Shown here in pieces: positions 43,034-50,792 of a stretch of 64,000 nt of DNA (positions are counted from its first letter, which is position 1; every line of letters starts with the position of its first letter). The notes under the pieces were generated by a model. The model searched no databases, had not been told where the DNA came from, and worked only from the letters and a program-made list of their open reading frames with translations. Origin of the DNA: Myxococcaceae bacterium JPH2 (GTDB lineage Bacteria > Myxococcota > Myxococcia > Myxococcales > Myxococcaceae); NCBI GenBank assembly GCA_016458225.1, contig JAEMGR010000032.1, positions 1-64,000 on the forward strand, given 5' to 3'. Position numbers and translations under genes: made by a program.

Positions 43034-43959
43034 CTCCAGAGCAGCGCCCCCAGGGACAGGCCCAGCGCGGCCTTGGCCCAGGTGGGGAAGAGCGAGCCGG
43101 GCGACACGAAGCCCTCCACGCAGCCGATGAAGGCGAGGAAGGGCGCGCAGCCCAGCACCAGCTTGACGGCCTCGCGCCCTCGCTGGGCCAGCGCTTGTCC
43201 CCGGGGAAGCTCCCCTGGGTCGATGAGCGCCTGGCCCACCATCAAGCCCGCGCCTCCCGCGATGACGATGATGGACAGTTCGACGGGCCCGTGCGCGCTG
43301 ATGAAGTCGAAGAAGCCGTGGGCCAGCCCGTCGCGAAGGCACAGCGCGCCGATGGCGCCAATCTGCACGCCGTTGTTGATGAGCGTGTAGAGCGTGCCCA
43401 GGCCCAGCAGCAGCCCCGACGCGAAGGCGAAGAGCGTCACGGACAGGTTGTTGGTGGCGATGCGCGAGGCCACGGTGTGCGGCGGCGTGACGGACAGCAG
43501 GTCATCCGTCCACATGCGGCCCGCCGAGATGGAGGCACGCACGCGCTCGGGGACGAGCAGCTCCGCGCCGCGCGGCTCCAGGAGCACCACGAGCGCGCCC
43601 AGGAGGATCCCCAGGCCGAGCAGCGCCGCGCTCACGCCCACGAAGCGCAGCTCGCGTCGCAGCGTGGCGGGGAAGTCTCGCCGATAGAAGTCTCGCACGG
43701 CGGCCCAGCGCTCGCGGGGCGGCTGGTAGATGGCGGAATACGCCTGGCCACAGAGCTGGTTGAGGAAGCGGTGCGCGTCGGTGCCAGGAAAGAACGTCTG
43801 GGCATGCGCGAGGTCCGCGGCCGCGCGGCGGTACAGCGCGTCCAACGTGCGCAACTCCTCCAAGCGCAGCGTGCCGGAGCGCTGCCGCGTGAGGAGTCCG
43901 GCCAGCGCATCCCAGTCCGGACGGCGCCGCGAGACGAAGCCCGGGAGGCTGGGGGCCAT
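42964..43959 (-). CDS. Stage II sporulation protein M-like membrane protein (DUF95)
   Basis: A 331-residue membrane protein. The N-terminal cytoplasmic part (about 1-110) is helical (RYRRAAADLAHAQTFF-like). It is followed by about five hydrophobic spans (for example VGVSAALLGLGILLGALVV and LFAFASGLLLGLGTLYTLI). The segment NNGVQIGAIGALCLRDGLA is typical of the DUF95 family. The start ATG overlaps the stop of the RDD gene (TGATG). RDD-SpoIIM pairs occur in many bacteria and are probably membrane-remodelling or transport genes. Confidence 0.85.
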   Translation of the reverse strand: MAPSLPGFVSRRRPDWDALAGLLTRQRSGTLRLEELRTLDALYRRAAADLAHAQTFFPGTDAHRFLNQLCGQAYSAIYQPPRERWAAVRDFYRRDFPATLRRELRFVGVSAALLGLGILLGALVVLLEPRGAELLVPERVRASISAGRMWTDDLLSVTPPHTVASRIATNNLSVTLFAFASGLLLGLGTLYTLINNGVQIGAIGALCLRDGLAHGFFDFISAHGPVELSIIVIAGGAGLMVGQALIDPGELPRGQALAQRGREAVKLVLGCAPFLAFIGCVEGFVSPGSLFPTWAKAALGLSLGALLWSYLLRTGRTAAVATEAVPADSAS

Positions 43960-44723
43960 CAGTGGCCCGCCCGCGCTCGGACGCGCAGGAAGGTCTCGGT
44001 GGCATCGGCGGAGCGGAGGACCGCGTCGCGCTCCGCGTCGCTCAGGTGCGCGCCCACACGGTCCACCAGCCGCGTCCCCAAGCGCTTGCGCACCCCGGGC
44101 TCCAGGTTGCGGGCGCGCGAGAGGAAGGCCAGCACCAGCTCGACCTCCTCGGTGCTCAGCGGGCGCTCGGCGGCGCTCGGGGCAGGGCGCTCGGCGGCGG
44201 GCGTGGTGTACGCGTCCAGGTTGATGGCCTCCTCGCGCACGAGCACCGTGCCGGCCAGCAGATCTCCCAGCCGGCGGTGCTGACGGGTGAGGAGCATGGT
44301 GATGCAGCCCGTGGCGTAGAGCACGGGCAGGAAGTCGAGCACGCGGCAGATGTTGCGCACGGCGCTCTCGAAGACGCCCACGGGCGAGCCGTCCATGCGC
44401 ACCACGCGGATGCCGAGCACGCGCTTGCCGACGGTCTGCCCGTGGAAGAAGACCTCGGCCAGGGTCCAGTACAGCCACTGGGTGGCGAAGAGGCCCAAGG
44501 CCAGCAGCGTCTGTCCCACGCCGGACAGTGCCTGGAGCGCGCCGAGCACATCCGTGAGCAACAGCGTGACGATGAAGTAGAGCGCCACCCAGACGGCGAA
44601 GAGGAGGCTCGCATCCACCAGCCACGCGAGGCAGCGGTAGCCGATGCCCGCCACGGGCAGGGTGAGCGCCACGCGCTCAGGCGTGGCGACGTCGAGATGG
44701 GGGGCAGGGGCGGAGGTGCTCAT
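43959..44723 (-). CDS. RDD family membrane protein
   Basis: A 254-residue protein with ATG at 44723. The RDD signature is GIGYRCLAWLVDASLLFAVW, with GQTVGKRVLGIRVVRMDG and RLGDLLAGTVLV. About three to four membrane spans are visible, followed by a cytoplasmic helical tail. The RDD family is proposed to act in ion transport, with no firm assignment here. Its stop overlaps the ATG of the SpoIIM-like gene, so the two are co-translated. Confidence 0.88.
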   Translation of the reverse strand: MSTSAPAPHLDVATPERVALTLPVAGIGYRCLAWLVDASLLFAVWVALYFIVTLLLTDVLGALQALSGVGQTLLALGLFATQWLYWTLAEVFFHGQTVGKRVLGIRVVRMDGSPVGVFESAVRNICRVLDFLPVLYATGCITMLLTRQHRRLGDLLAGTVLVREEAINLDAYTTPAAERPAPSAAERPLSTEEVELVLAFLSRARNLEPGVRKRLGTRLVDRVGAHLSDAERDAVLRSADATETFLRVRARAGH

Positions 44724-44780
44724 GCGCGGTCGAGCGCGCAGCATATGCCGCCCCCATCCCCTCCTGGCGAGTCGGGGGGC

Positions 44781-45275
44781 TCAGGCCTTCGCCTTGCCCT
44801 CGCCGCTTCCCAGCTTGATTTTCTTGGGCTGGACCTCCGGGCGCTTGGGCAGGGTGAGCCGCAGCACGCCATCCTTGAGCTGGGCGTCCACTTGCTCCGC
44901 GTTCACCCCTTCGGGCAGGGTGAACGAGCGGCTGAACGAGCCGAAGCTGCGCTCATACGTGTAGAAGCGATCCGAGCTGTCCTGCTGCTCCACCTCGCGC
45001 TTGCCGCTCACCGTGAGGCGATCCCCCGTGAGCGTCACGTCGACGTCCTTCTCGTCCACGCCGGGCAGGTCCGCCTTGAAGATGTAGGCGTCCTTCGTCT
45101 CCTTCACGTCGAACGCGGGCGCGAAGCCGCCCGTGTCCGAGCGCCCGGTCAGCAAGCGGCTGAGCTCCTCCACCGGGTCCGCACTGATCAGCTCTCGCAT
45201 GCGGTGGAAGGGGTCCCACTCCCGCCGAGCAGTCAGCCGCTCGCCCCCTCCGCGCCGTACAGGAAGGTCTGCCAT
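44781..45275 (-). CDS. Small heat shock protein (Hsp20 / alpha-crystallin family)
   Basis: A 164-residue protein. The alpha-crystallin domain (about residues 50-145) has FDVKETKDAYIFKADLPGVD, the strand VTLTGDRLTVSGKREVEQQ, and the C-terminal LKDGVLRLTLPKRPEVQPKK with the family G-x-L signature. It is a holdase chaperone. The N-terminus carries the arginine-rich WDPFHRMRELI. It is divergent from fruA; the 501-nt interval should hold promoters for both. Confidence 0.92.
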   Translation of the reverse strand: MADLPVRRGGGERLTARREWDPFHRMRELISADPVEELSRLLTGRSDTGGFAPAFDVKETKDAYIFKADLPGVDEKDVDVTLTGDRLTVSGKREVEQQDSSDRFYTYERSFGSFSRSFTLPEGVNAEQVDAQLKDGVLRLTLPKRPEVQPKKIKLGSGEGKAKA

Positions 45276-45776
45276 GACGATGTCCCTCCATTGCTGGATG
45301 CCGCGCGGCCGCGCTCATCGCGGCCCGTCGCGTCTAGCGTAAGGCGTGCGACCTCCCCCGCGGATGGACGAGCCGGGCGACGTGCCCTGGTGCGTGCGTC
45401 CTCCTTCAGGGCCACCGCGCGAGGGCTGGTCGCAGGTGACTGCGGGACCCTCGCTGGCTCCCGATGGCGTGAAAGCATCACCCACTCGACGCAACGGCAT
45501 GTTCGTCAAAGGACAGCGCTCACGAACTGACGGACGAAAGTCTGGATTCCGATCCGATTCATGCACAATTGACACTCCCGCGAGCGCTGGTTCGCACGGG
45601 CGATGAGCAGGTGTTAGGGTCTTGCCTGGCAGGAATTGCAGGAGTCGCAGAGGAGGTGTGGCCCAAAAGAATGTGGTCTGCAGTTGGAGTCTGCCGTGCG
45701 TTGGCGGTCTCCAGGGCTGGCAGTTGTTAACAAGCAGTCACTGTTGTTTTCGCCATGACGGCTGGGGGGCCTTCGC
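45276..45776 (+). promoter_or_regulatory. hsp20-fruA divergent intergenic region
   Basis: 501 nt between divergent genes with no convincing reading frame. It is the likely site of the fruA promoter, which in M. xanthus is activated by MrpC, and of the hsp20 promoter. A TTGACA element at 45569-45574 is a possible -35 box but has no well-spaced -10. I could not match MrpC sites by eye. There is a short AT-rich stretch near 45728-45747. Confidence 0.45.
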
Positions 45777-46466
45777 ATGGCAACGAATCAAGCATCACTC
45801 CGTGTATCCATTCTCGAAGGACCGTGGGCCGCGTGGCAGGGACTGGCTGACGGGCTCCGTGGGGAAGGACTGCACATCACCTCGTTGACGAGGGACGTGC
45901 GCCTCTTCCTGGACGGGCTCGGCACAGATCCGCCCCAGGTGGCCATCCTCGATGTCGAGGGCGATGGCGAAGCGGCCATTGGCTGTTCCGTGACCGAGGG
46001 CATCAACCTGCTGCGCGAGGCACGCAAGCGCCGGCTGGAGGTGCGCATGCTGCTGCTGTCGGCGGTGAGCACCCCGGAGATCATCTCGCAGTGCTTCGAC
46101 GAAGGGGCCTCGGGCTATCTCTTCCGCGCCGGGCTGGGCGTCAACGCCGTGTCGTCGGCGATCCAGTCCCTGGTGCGAGGCGAGCGCCTGTTCCCGGTGC
46201 AGCTGTTGCGCAATGACTTCGAGCACCCGCCCGTCACGTCACCCACCGCGAGCGTGCTGTTGGCGCTCACGCAGCGCGAGCGCGAGGTGCTGGCCTACGT
46301 GGCAGGAGGCGCGGACAACTTGAAGATCGCCGCGCACCTGCAGATCGCCGAGCGCACGGTGAAGTCCCACGTCACGCAGCTCTACCGGAAGTTGGGCGCC
46401 GAGAACCGCACGCAGCTGGCCTTGCGCGCGTGCCACCTGGGCGTCCGGCCGCCCCCGGACCTCTGA
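45777..46466 (+). CDS. fruA: Developmental transcription regulator FruA (atypical response regulator)
   Basis: A 229-residue protein, matching M. xanthus FruA in length and start (MATNQASLRVSILEGPW, MATNQA-type). The receiver-like domain has Asp59 in VAILDVEG but not the usual DD pair (ILEGP at 12-16) nor the usual beta5 Lys (YLFRAG). The C-terminal LuxR-type HTH is LTQREREVLAYVAGGADNLK and IAERTVKSHVTQLYRKLGA. FruA controls C-signal-dependent development with MrpC. A hairpin (46524-46548) follows it. The sequence recalls the M. xanthus protein; a BLAST would confirm identity. Confidence 0.93.
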   Translation: MATNQASLRVSILEGPWAAWQGLADGLRGEGLHITSLTRDVRLFLDGLGTDPPQVAILDVEGDGEAAIGCSVTEGINLLREARKRRLEVRMLLLSAVSTPEIISQCFDEGASGYLFRAGLGVNAVSSAIQSLVRGERLFPVQLLRNDFEHPPVTSPTASVLLALTQREREVLAYVAGGADNLKIAAHLQIAERTVKSHVTQLYRKLGAENRTQLALRACHLGVRPPPDL

Positions 46467-46523
46467 GTCCTCGCGCGCGGGTTCACGCTCGCGCGCGCTG
46501 ACAGCCCAGCGCGGCGCGAATCA

Positions 46524-46548
46524 CCGCCACCCGGTTGCGGGGTGGCGG
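46524..46548. terminator. Convergent hairpin between fruA and mbtH
   Basis: A 9-bp stem (46524-46532 with 46540-46548) with a 7-nt loop in the 105-nt gap between convergent genes. There is no T-run on either side, so it may be a weak bidirectional terminator. Confidence 0.45.
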
Positions 46549-46571
46549 ATGGACACGCTCGCGCGTTGGAC

Positions 46572-46796
46572 TCAGTTCTTCTTGCTGGCCATCTCTTCCA
46601 TCTTCTTGCGGAGGCTCAGCGGACGCATGTCCGTCCAGACCTCCTTGATGTACGCGAGGCACTCGGCCTTCAGGCCCTGCTTGCCCGCGTCCTTCCAGCC
46701 GAGGGCGTTCTCGCGATCCGCCGGCCAGATGGAGTACTGCTCCTCGTGGTTCACGACAACCTTGTACACCGTGGTGTCTTCGCGCTCGTCCGACAT
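46572..46796 (-). CDS. mbtH: Stand-alone MbtH-family protein
   Basis: A 74-residue MbtH-like protein (ATG at 46796; a longer frame starting at 46829 is out of family). It has the core [22 protein letters not shown]-type signature, with [10 protein letters not shown] and the later [10 protein letters not shown]. MbtH proteins bind and stimulate NRPS adenylation domains. No NRPS is adjacent. An orphan MbtH with multiple NRPS partners is known from M. xanthus, as I recall MXAN_3118, just after fruA. That matches this location. Confidence 0.93.
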   Translation of the reverse strand: MSDEREDTTVYKVVVNHEEQYSIWPADRENALGWKDAGKQGLKAECLAYIKEVWTDMRPLSLRKKMEEMASKKN

Positions 46797-46992
46797 GGCT
46801 GACTCCTGGAAGGAGCACCTTCGTCGCACATCCCGGGAAAATCGGTCAAGGCCGTGGCAGGTGGGATGTCGTCATCTGTTGCCCCGATTTCACCGGGGGC
46901 ATGGGCCCTGGAGGGATGGGCTGAGGGCTCGGTCCTGGGCGGGTCCGCCGCGCCCGTGTGCGAGAGCGCGGCGGTGATCCGCGAGGGGACGA

Positions 46993-47862
46993 CTACTTCT
47001 TGTCCTGACGCGACATCTTCACGAGCGAGGCGACGGACGCCTGGCCGAGGCCGCGGTTCATGTTGCTCGGGTCCTTGGGGTCCTCGGCCCAGAAGCGGAA
47101 GATGACGGTGCGCGGATCATCCGCCTTGAGTTCGACGGGGAAGGGCGCCTGGAAGAAGCCCGGCGCGTCCTCGGAGCCGGGAGGCAGGGTGCCGCCCTGG
47201 GCCACTGGCTGCCACTCCAGCTCCTTGTCGAGGGTCGACCACATCAGCTTGTCCAGGGCGATGGGCTTGTCCACGAGGGCGAAGTCCACCTGGCGCACGT
47301 GGATGACGGTGCCCGTGGTGTTGCTGAGCACCACGCCTGGATCGACGGCGACGAGGTCGTCCCGGAAGTTGGCCCACTGGTGCCCCACGGCGATCACGTC
47401 GCCGATGAAGATGCGCTGCTTGGTCCAGTAGAACGGGGGCAGGTTGCCCGCGTTGTGGCCCTTGGTCATCCCCGCCACGGGCGAGTTGGTGCAGAAGCCG
47501 ATGTGCGCGATCTCACCCGGCTGCACCCACGCGGTGTTCGACTGGAAGTGCAGATCCGTGACGTTGCCCGAGTGCACCTCGCGCGGCGTACCGAACGGGT
47601 TCAGGCTGCCCAGGTAGTGGGTGCAGATCTTCGTCGGACCCGTCAGCGTGACGTGCAGATCGTTGGCGGCGTTCGGCGTGTTGTTGGTGATGTCCACGTT
47701 GTAGCAGAACTCGGTGCACTCGGTGGAGCCGGGGGGCATGGGGGGCGGCGGCCAGCTCGGGATGTAGCTGCTGAGCGCGGAGGCGCTGACGCCCGTGGTG
47801 ACGACCGCGGCTGCGGCCAGGAGGAGGGCGCGCTTGGCGCCGAAGCGGGGGAGGAAGCTCAC
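46993..47862 (-). CDS. Exported hypothetical protein
   Basis: A 289-residue protein with GTG at 47862 and signal peptide (FLPRFGAKRALLLAAAAVV, cleavage near SASA). The mature part starts LSSYIPSWPPPPMPPG and contains Cys residues (CTEFCYNVDITN; KICTHYL; GFCTNSP) that may form disulfides. Asp/Asn-rich strands suggest a beta-rich domain. I recognise no family. It is likely periplasmic or secreted. Upstream (47863-48173) is a 311-nt divergent interval with no gene, presumably a promoter region. Confidence 0.7.
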   Translation of the reverse strand: MSFLPRFGAKRALLLAAAAVVTTGVSASALSSYIPSWPPPPMPPGSTECTEFCYNVDITNNTPNAANDLHVTLTGPTKICTHYLGSLNPFGTPREVHSGNVTDLHFQSNTAWVQPGEIAHIGFCTNSPVAGMTKGHNAGNLPPFYWTKQRIFIGDVIAVGHQWANFRDDLVAVDPGVVLSNTTGTVIHVRQVDFALVDKPIALDKLMWSTLDKELEWQPVAQGGTLPPGSEDAPGFFQAPFPVELKADDPRTVIFRFWAEDPKDPSNMNRGLGQASVASLVKMSRQDKK

Positions 47863-48173
47863 GTGTCCGAGACCTCTGCCCCGAGCTGGGGCGGCTGGTG
47901 GGAGCCCGCTCTCTGAGCGTGAACTGAGCCATGCTCCGCGTGTGTCAGCGGCCTGGCTGCATGGGGCGCGGGGAGTAGCGCGCGAGGTCACGAATCGCGC
48001 GCCGCTGTGACCTGTCCAGCCACTGGCGCGCCGAGGACTGGGGCGCCTGGCGCTGCCCTTTGGGGAAGGCGCCGATGGGGGGGCGTCAATGGCAGACAGG
48101 AGCACGTGACTGTCCTTGCGGCGCTTGGGTTGTCTGGCGCGACTCAGGCTCCGCCGCCTACAGTGCGGCCGGC

Positions 48174-49169
48174 ATGAGTGGATTCCTCGATGTGGTGGTT
48201 GAAGTGGGAGACGTGACGGACATCCGCGCTGACGCGGTCCTGCTCAAGTTCGCGCAGGGCTTCCATGGCGCGGATGGCGCGGTGTCACGCCGCTTGTCGG
48301 CGGTGGGCATCTCGCCCACCTTGCTGCAGCTGAAGCCCGGCGAGCACCGCTTCATCGACACGCAAGGGGGATTGGGGGCACCGCTCGCGCTGTTTCTGGG
48401 CACGGCGCGGCTGCGGGAGTTCGACTATCACCGCATCCGTGAGTTCGCCGGCCAGGCGCTCCAGGTGCTGGAGTCTCGGCCCGAGGTGAAGCACCTCGCG
48501 GGGCCCGTGCATGGGCCCAACTACGGACTCGACGAGGACGAGGCCGTGCTCGCGTTGGTGGGCGGGATGGTGGATGCCTTTCAGCAGGGGGTGGGGCCTC
48601 GGGAGCTCGCGCGCATCACCGTGGTGGAGATCCAACCCAAGCGCGTGACGCGAATGCGCAAGGCATTGGAGCTGGGCCTCACCGGCGCGCCCGGAGTCGA
48701 GCCGCTGCCGGGTGGCGTGGGCTTCCGCATCCAGCGCATGCGGCGGTTCATCGCTCAGCCGCCCATGGTGAGCGCGGGTGCGCCCGCCCAGGAGAAGCCG
48801 CACGCCTTCGTCGCGATGCCCTTCGCGCCCGAACTGGAGGACACCTTCCATTACGGTATCCAGGGGCCCGTCAAGGCGGCCGGACTCCTGTGTGAGCGCG
48901 TGGATCAGGCCGTGTTCGATGGGCCCATCATCCAGCGCATCCGCGACCGCATCGACACGGCGAAGGTGGTCATCGCGGACCTGTCCTTGGCCAATCCCAA
49001 TGTCTATCTGGAAGTCGGCTACGCCTGGGGACGTGGCAAGCCCACCATCCTCCTCGTGCGCGACTTGCGTGAGCTGCGCTTCGACGTCGCCAGCTACCGA
49101 TGTCTGGAATATCGAAGCATCCGGAACCTGGAGGAGCTGCTGACGCGCGAGCTGCAACGGCTCGGGTGA
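48174..49169 (+). CDS. Macro/M17-N-like plus NDT/TIR-like fusion protein
   Basis: A 331-residue protein with no signal sequence. Residues 8-170 look like a macro or leucyl-aminopeptidase-N (M17_N) domain: VGDVTDIRADAVLLKFAQGF, GAVSRRL, LGTARLREFDYHRIREFAGQ. Residues 205-300 match a nucleoside-deoxyribosyltransferase/TIR-like fold: FVAMPFAPELEDTFHYGIQG, RIDTAKVVIADLSLANPNVY and EVGYAWGRGKPTILLVRD. Glu280 aligns with the possible catalytic Glu. Such domains hydrolyse nucleosides or NAD. The gene ends 4 nt before the convergent PLP gene. Fusion of an ADP-ribose-type domain to this domain is striking; function unknown. Confidence 0.6.
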   Translation: MSGFLDVVVEVGDVTDIRADAVLLKFAQGFHGADGAVSRRLSAVGISPTLLQLKPGEHRFIDTQGGLGAPLALFLGTARLREFDYHRIREFAGQALQVLESRPEVKHLAGPVHGPNYGLDEDEAVLALVGGMVDAFQQGVGPRELARITVVEIQPKRVTRMRKALELGLTGAPGVEPLPGGVGFRIQRMRRFIAQPPMVSAGAPAQEKPHAFVAMPFAPELEDTFHYGIQGPVKAAGLLCERVDQAVFDGPIIQRIRDRIDTAKVVIADLSLANPNVYLEVGYAWGRGKPTILLVRDLRELRFDVASYRCLEYRSIRNLEELLTRELQRLG

Positions 49170-49173
49170 GGTT

Positions 49174-50259
49174 TCACCAACCGCGCGCGGCCACGTCCCA
49201 GGTCGCCACCGGCTGACCGCCTTCCAGCACGTGCAGGCGCGCGTGCAGGTTCACCGAGGCGCAGACGTGGTTGGGAATCACCCGCACGCGCTCGCCCACG
49301 CGGGGGCGCCATGGGGTGGCGGACAGGTCCAGCAGCCCGTGCTCTTCGGACAGGCTGCGCACCCCCACCTCGGGGTGCTCGCGCACCACGCCGTAGCCGG
49401 GCGCGGGGCCTTCCTCCTTGGCGAGCGCCTTCGAGCCCGCGTCGATGACCGCCTGTCCCGGCACGGCCGTGCTCACCACCGTGGCCAGGACCGAGTAGGC
49501 GCACTCGGACAGGTCGCACGCGCCCACGCTCGCGCTGTTGCGGTCGTTGAAGATGTTGATGCCGGGGCGGATCTCCGTGAGTCCCGCCACTTCATGCGAG
49601 CGCCACAACGTCGGTGTCGAGCCGCCGCTCACCACCTCGGGCGCCAGGCCTTGAGCGCGCAAGGCCTCGATGAACGCGCTCAGGCGGATGGACTGCTCGC
49701 GCAGCAAGGGGCGCAGCTCGTCCTGCGGGGCGCGCAGGTGTCCTGGGTAGAAGATGAGGCCGCGCAACGTGACGCCCGGCGCCTCGCGGACCGCCTGGGC
49801 CAGCGACACGGCCTCCTCGGGCGAGGCCACGCCGACGCGGCGCATGCCCATGTCCAGCTCGACGAGCACGCTCACCGGACGGCCCGAGGCGCGCGCGGCG
49901 CGAGACAGCCCCGCCAGCACCTCGCGCGAGTCGAGCGCCACGGAGAGGCGGACCTCGGGCGGCAGCGCCATGAGCCGCGCGAGCGTGGCCTCTCCGACGG
50001 GGGGATAGGCCAGCAGCACATCTCGGGCGACGGTGGACATCACCTCGGCCTCCCGCACGGTGGCCACGGTGATGCCGTCAGCGCCGGCCTCGAGTTGGAG
50101 CGCGGTGAGCTGGGGCGTCTTGTGCGTCTTGGTGTGAGGACGCCAGCGCAACCCGTGCTCGCGCGTATATGCGGCCACGCGCTGGAGGTTGGCCTTCACG
50201 AGGTCCAGGTCCACCACGGCGGCGGGCGTGTCGAGCTCGGCGAGCGAGGGCGTGGGCAT
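49174..50259 (-). CDS. DSD1-type PLP enzyme (D-serine dehydratase/D-threonine aldolase-like)
   Basis: A 361-residue alanine-racemase-fold type III PLP enzyme. The PLP lysine is in WRPHTKTHK (K44 likely). ELDTPAAVVDLDLVKANLQR is typical of the D-threonine aldolase/DSD1 family. The C-terminal domain has the metal-binding PNHVCASVN, the zinc-binding feature of eukaryotic D-serine dehydratase. It should degrade a D-amino acid; the exact substrate is unknown. It ends 4 nt from the convergent fusion gene. Upstream, 39 nt away, is another minus-strand hypothetical gene. Confidence 0.88.
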   Translation of the reverse strand: MPTPSLAELDTPAAVVDLDLVKANLQRVAAYTREHGLRWRPHTKTHKTPQLTALQLEAGADGITVATVREAEVMSTVARDVLLAYPPVGEATLARLMALPPEVRLSVALDSREVLAGLSRAARASGRPVSVLVELDMGMRRVGVASPEEAVSLAQAVREAPGVTLRGLIFYPGHLRAPQDELRPLLREQSIRLSAFIEALRAQGLAPEVVSGGSTPTLWRSHEVAGLTEIRPGINIFNDRNSASVGACDLSECAYSVLATVVSTAVPGQAVIDAGSKALAKEEGPAPGYGVVREHPEVGVRSLSEEHGLLDLSATPWRPRVGERVRVIPNHVCASVNLHARLHVLEGGQPVATWDVAARGW

Positions 50260-50298
50260 CCCGCCATGTTGGCACCCTCGCTCGGAGGGCTCCAGGGC

Positions 50299-50736
50299 TC
50301 AGGCGTCGAGCGGGGGGGACTCTGGCTCGAAGTCGATGTTCGGGCGCTGCCACCGCCAGCCGCCACGCGTGAGGCTCGCCATCACCTCCGCGTCGAGCGT
50401 GCGCAGCGCGGAGAGCACCGCGGGCGGCGGGCGGGGCGCGCCCGGAGCGCTCTCCACGACGAAGCGCGGGGGAATCGAGCGCGCATCCACGCCGCCCATC
50501 ACCACGCGCACGCGGCAGTGGTGCGGTGACAGCTCGGTGTCTCCCGACCAGCTCACCTCGCGGACCTGGAGGTCCACGGTGCCCGTGGGCTTGTGCCCGC
50601 GCAGCCCGGACACCATTCCATCCAACGCGGCGCGCGCGCGTTGATCGCGCTTCGTGCCGATGCGGTTCAACACCCACCAGCAGGTCCCTCCCGCGACGAT
50701 GGGCGAGAGGACGAAGAACGGAATCAAGGGGCTCAT
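50299..50736 (-). CDS. Hypothetical membrane-anchored protein
   Basis: A 145-residue protein with one N-terminal hydrophobic span (MSPLIPFFVLSPIVAGGTCW) and a soluble domain. The latter has strands VDLQVREVSW and HCRVRVVMGGVDARSIPP. No known family was recognised. It lies between the PLP enzyme and the prolyl oligopeptidase on the same strand, with short gaps, so transcription is probably shared. Confidence 0.6.
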   Translation of the reverse strand: MSPLIPFFVLSPIVAGGTCWWVLNRIGTKRDQRARAALDGMVSGLRGHKPTGTVDLQVREVSWSGDTELSPHHCRVRVVMGGVDARSIPPRFVVESAPGAPRPPPAVLSALRTLDAEVMASLTRGGWRWQRPNIDFEPESPPLDA

Positions 50737-50792
50737 GGAGGTTCCCGTGCGCGAGGCCCGCCCCGGGTATCCAGGGCGGGCGGTGCTTCATG

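Noticed and set aside
45346-45606. Short plus-strand frame in the fruA upstream region.
   Set aside because: No convincing RBS, no conserved motif, and it lies in a regulatory interval.
45621-45645. Possible sigma-54 promoter (TGGCAG...TTGCA) upstream of fruA.
   Set aside because: Spacing between GG and GC is 8 nt rather than 10, so it does not fit the -24/-12 consensus.
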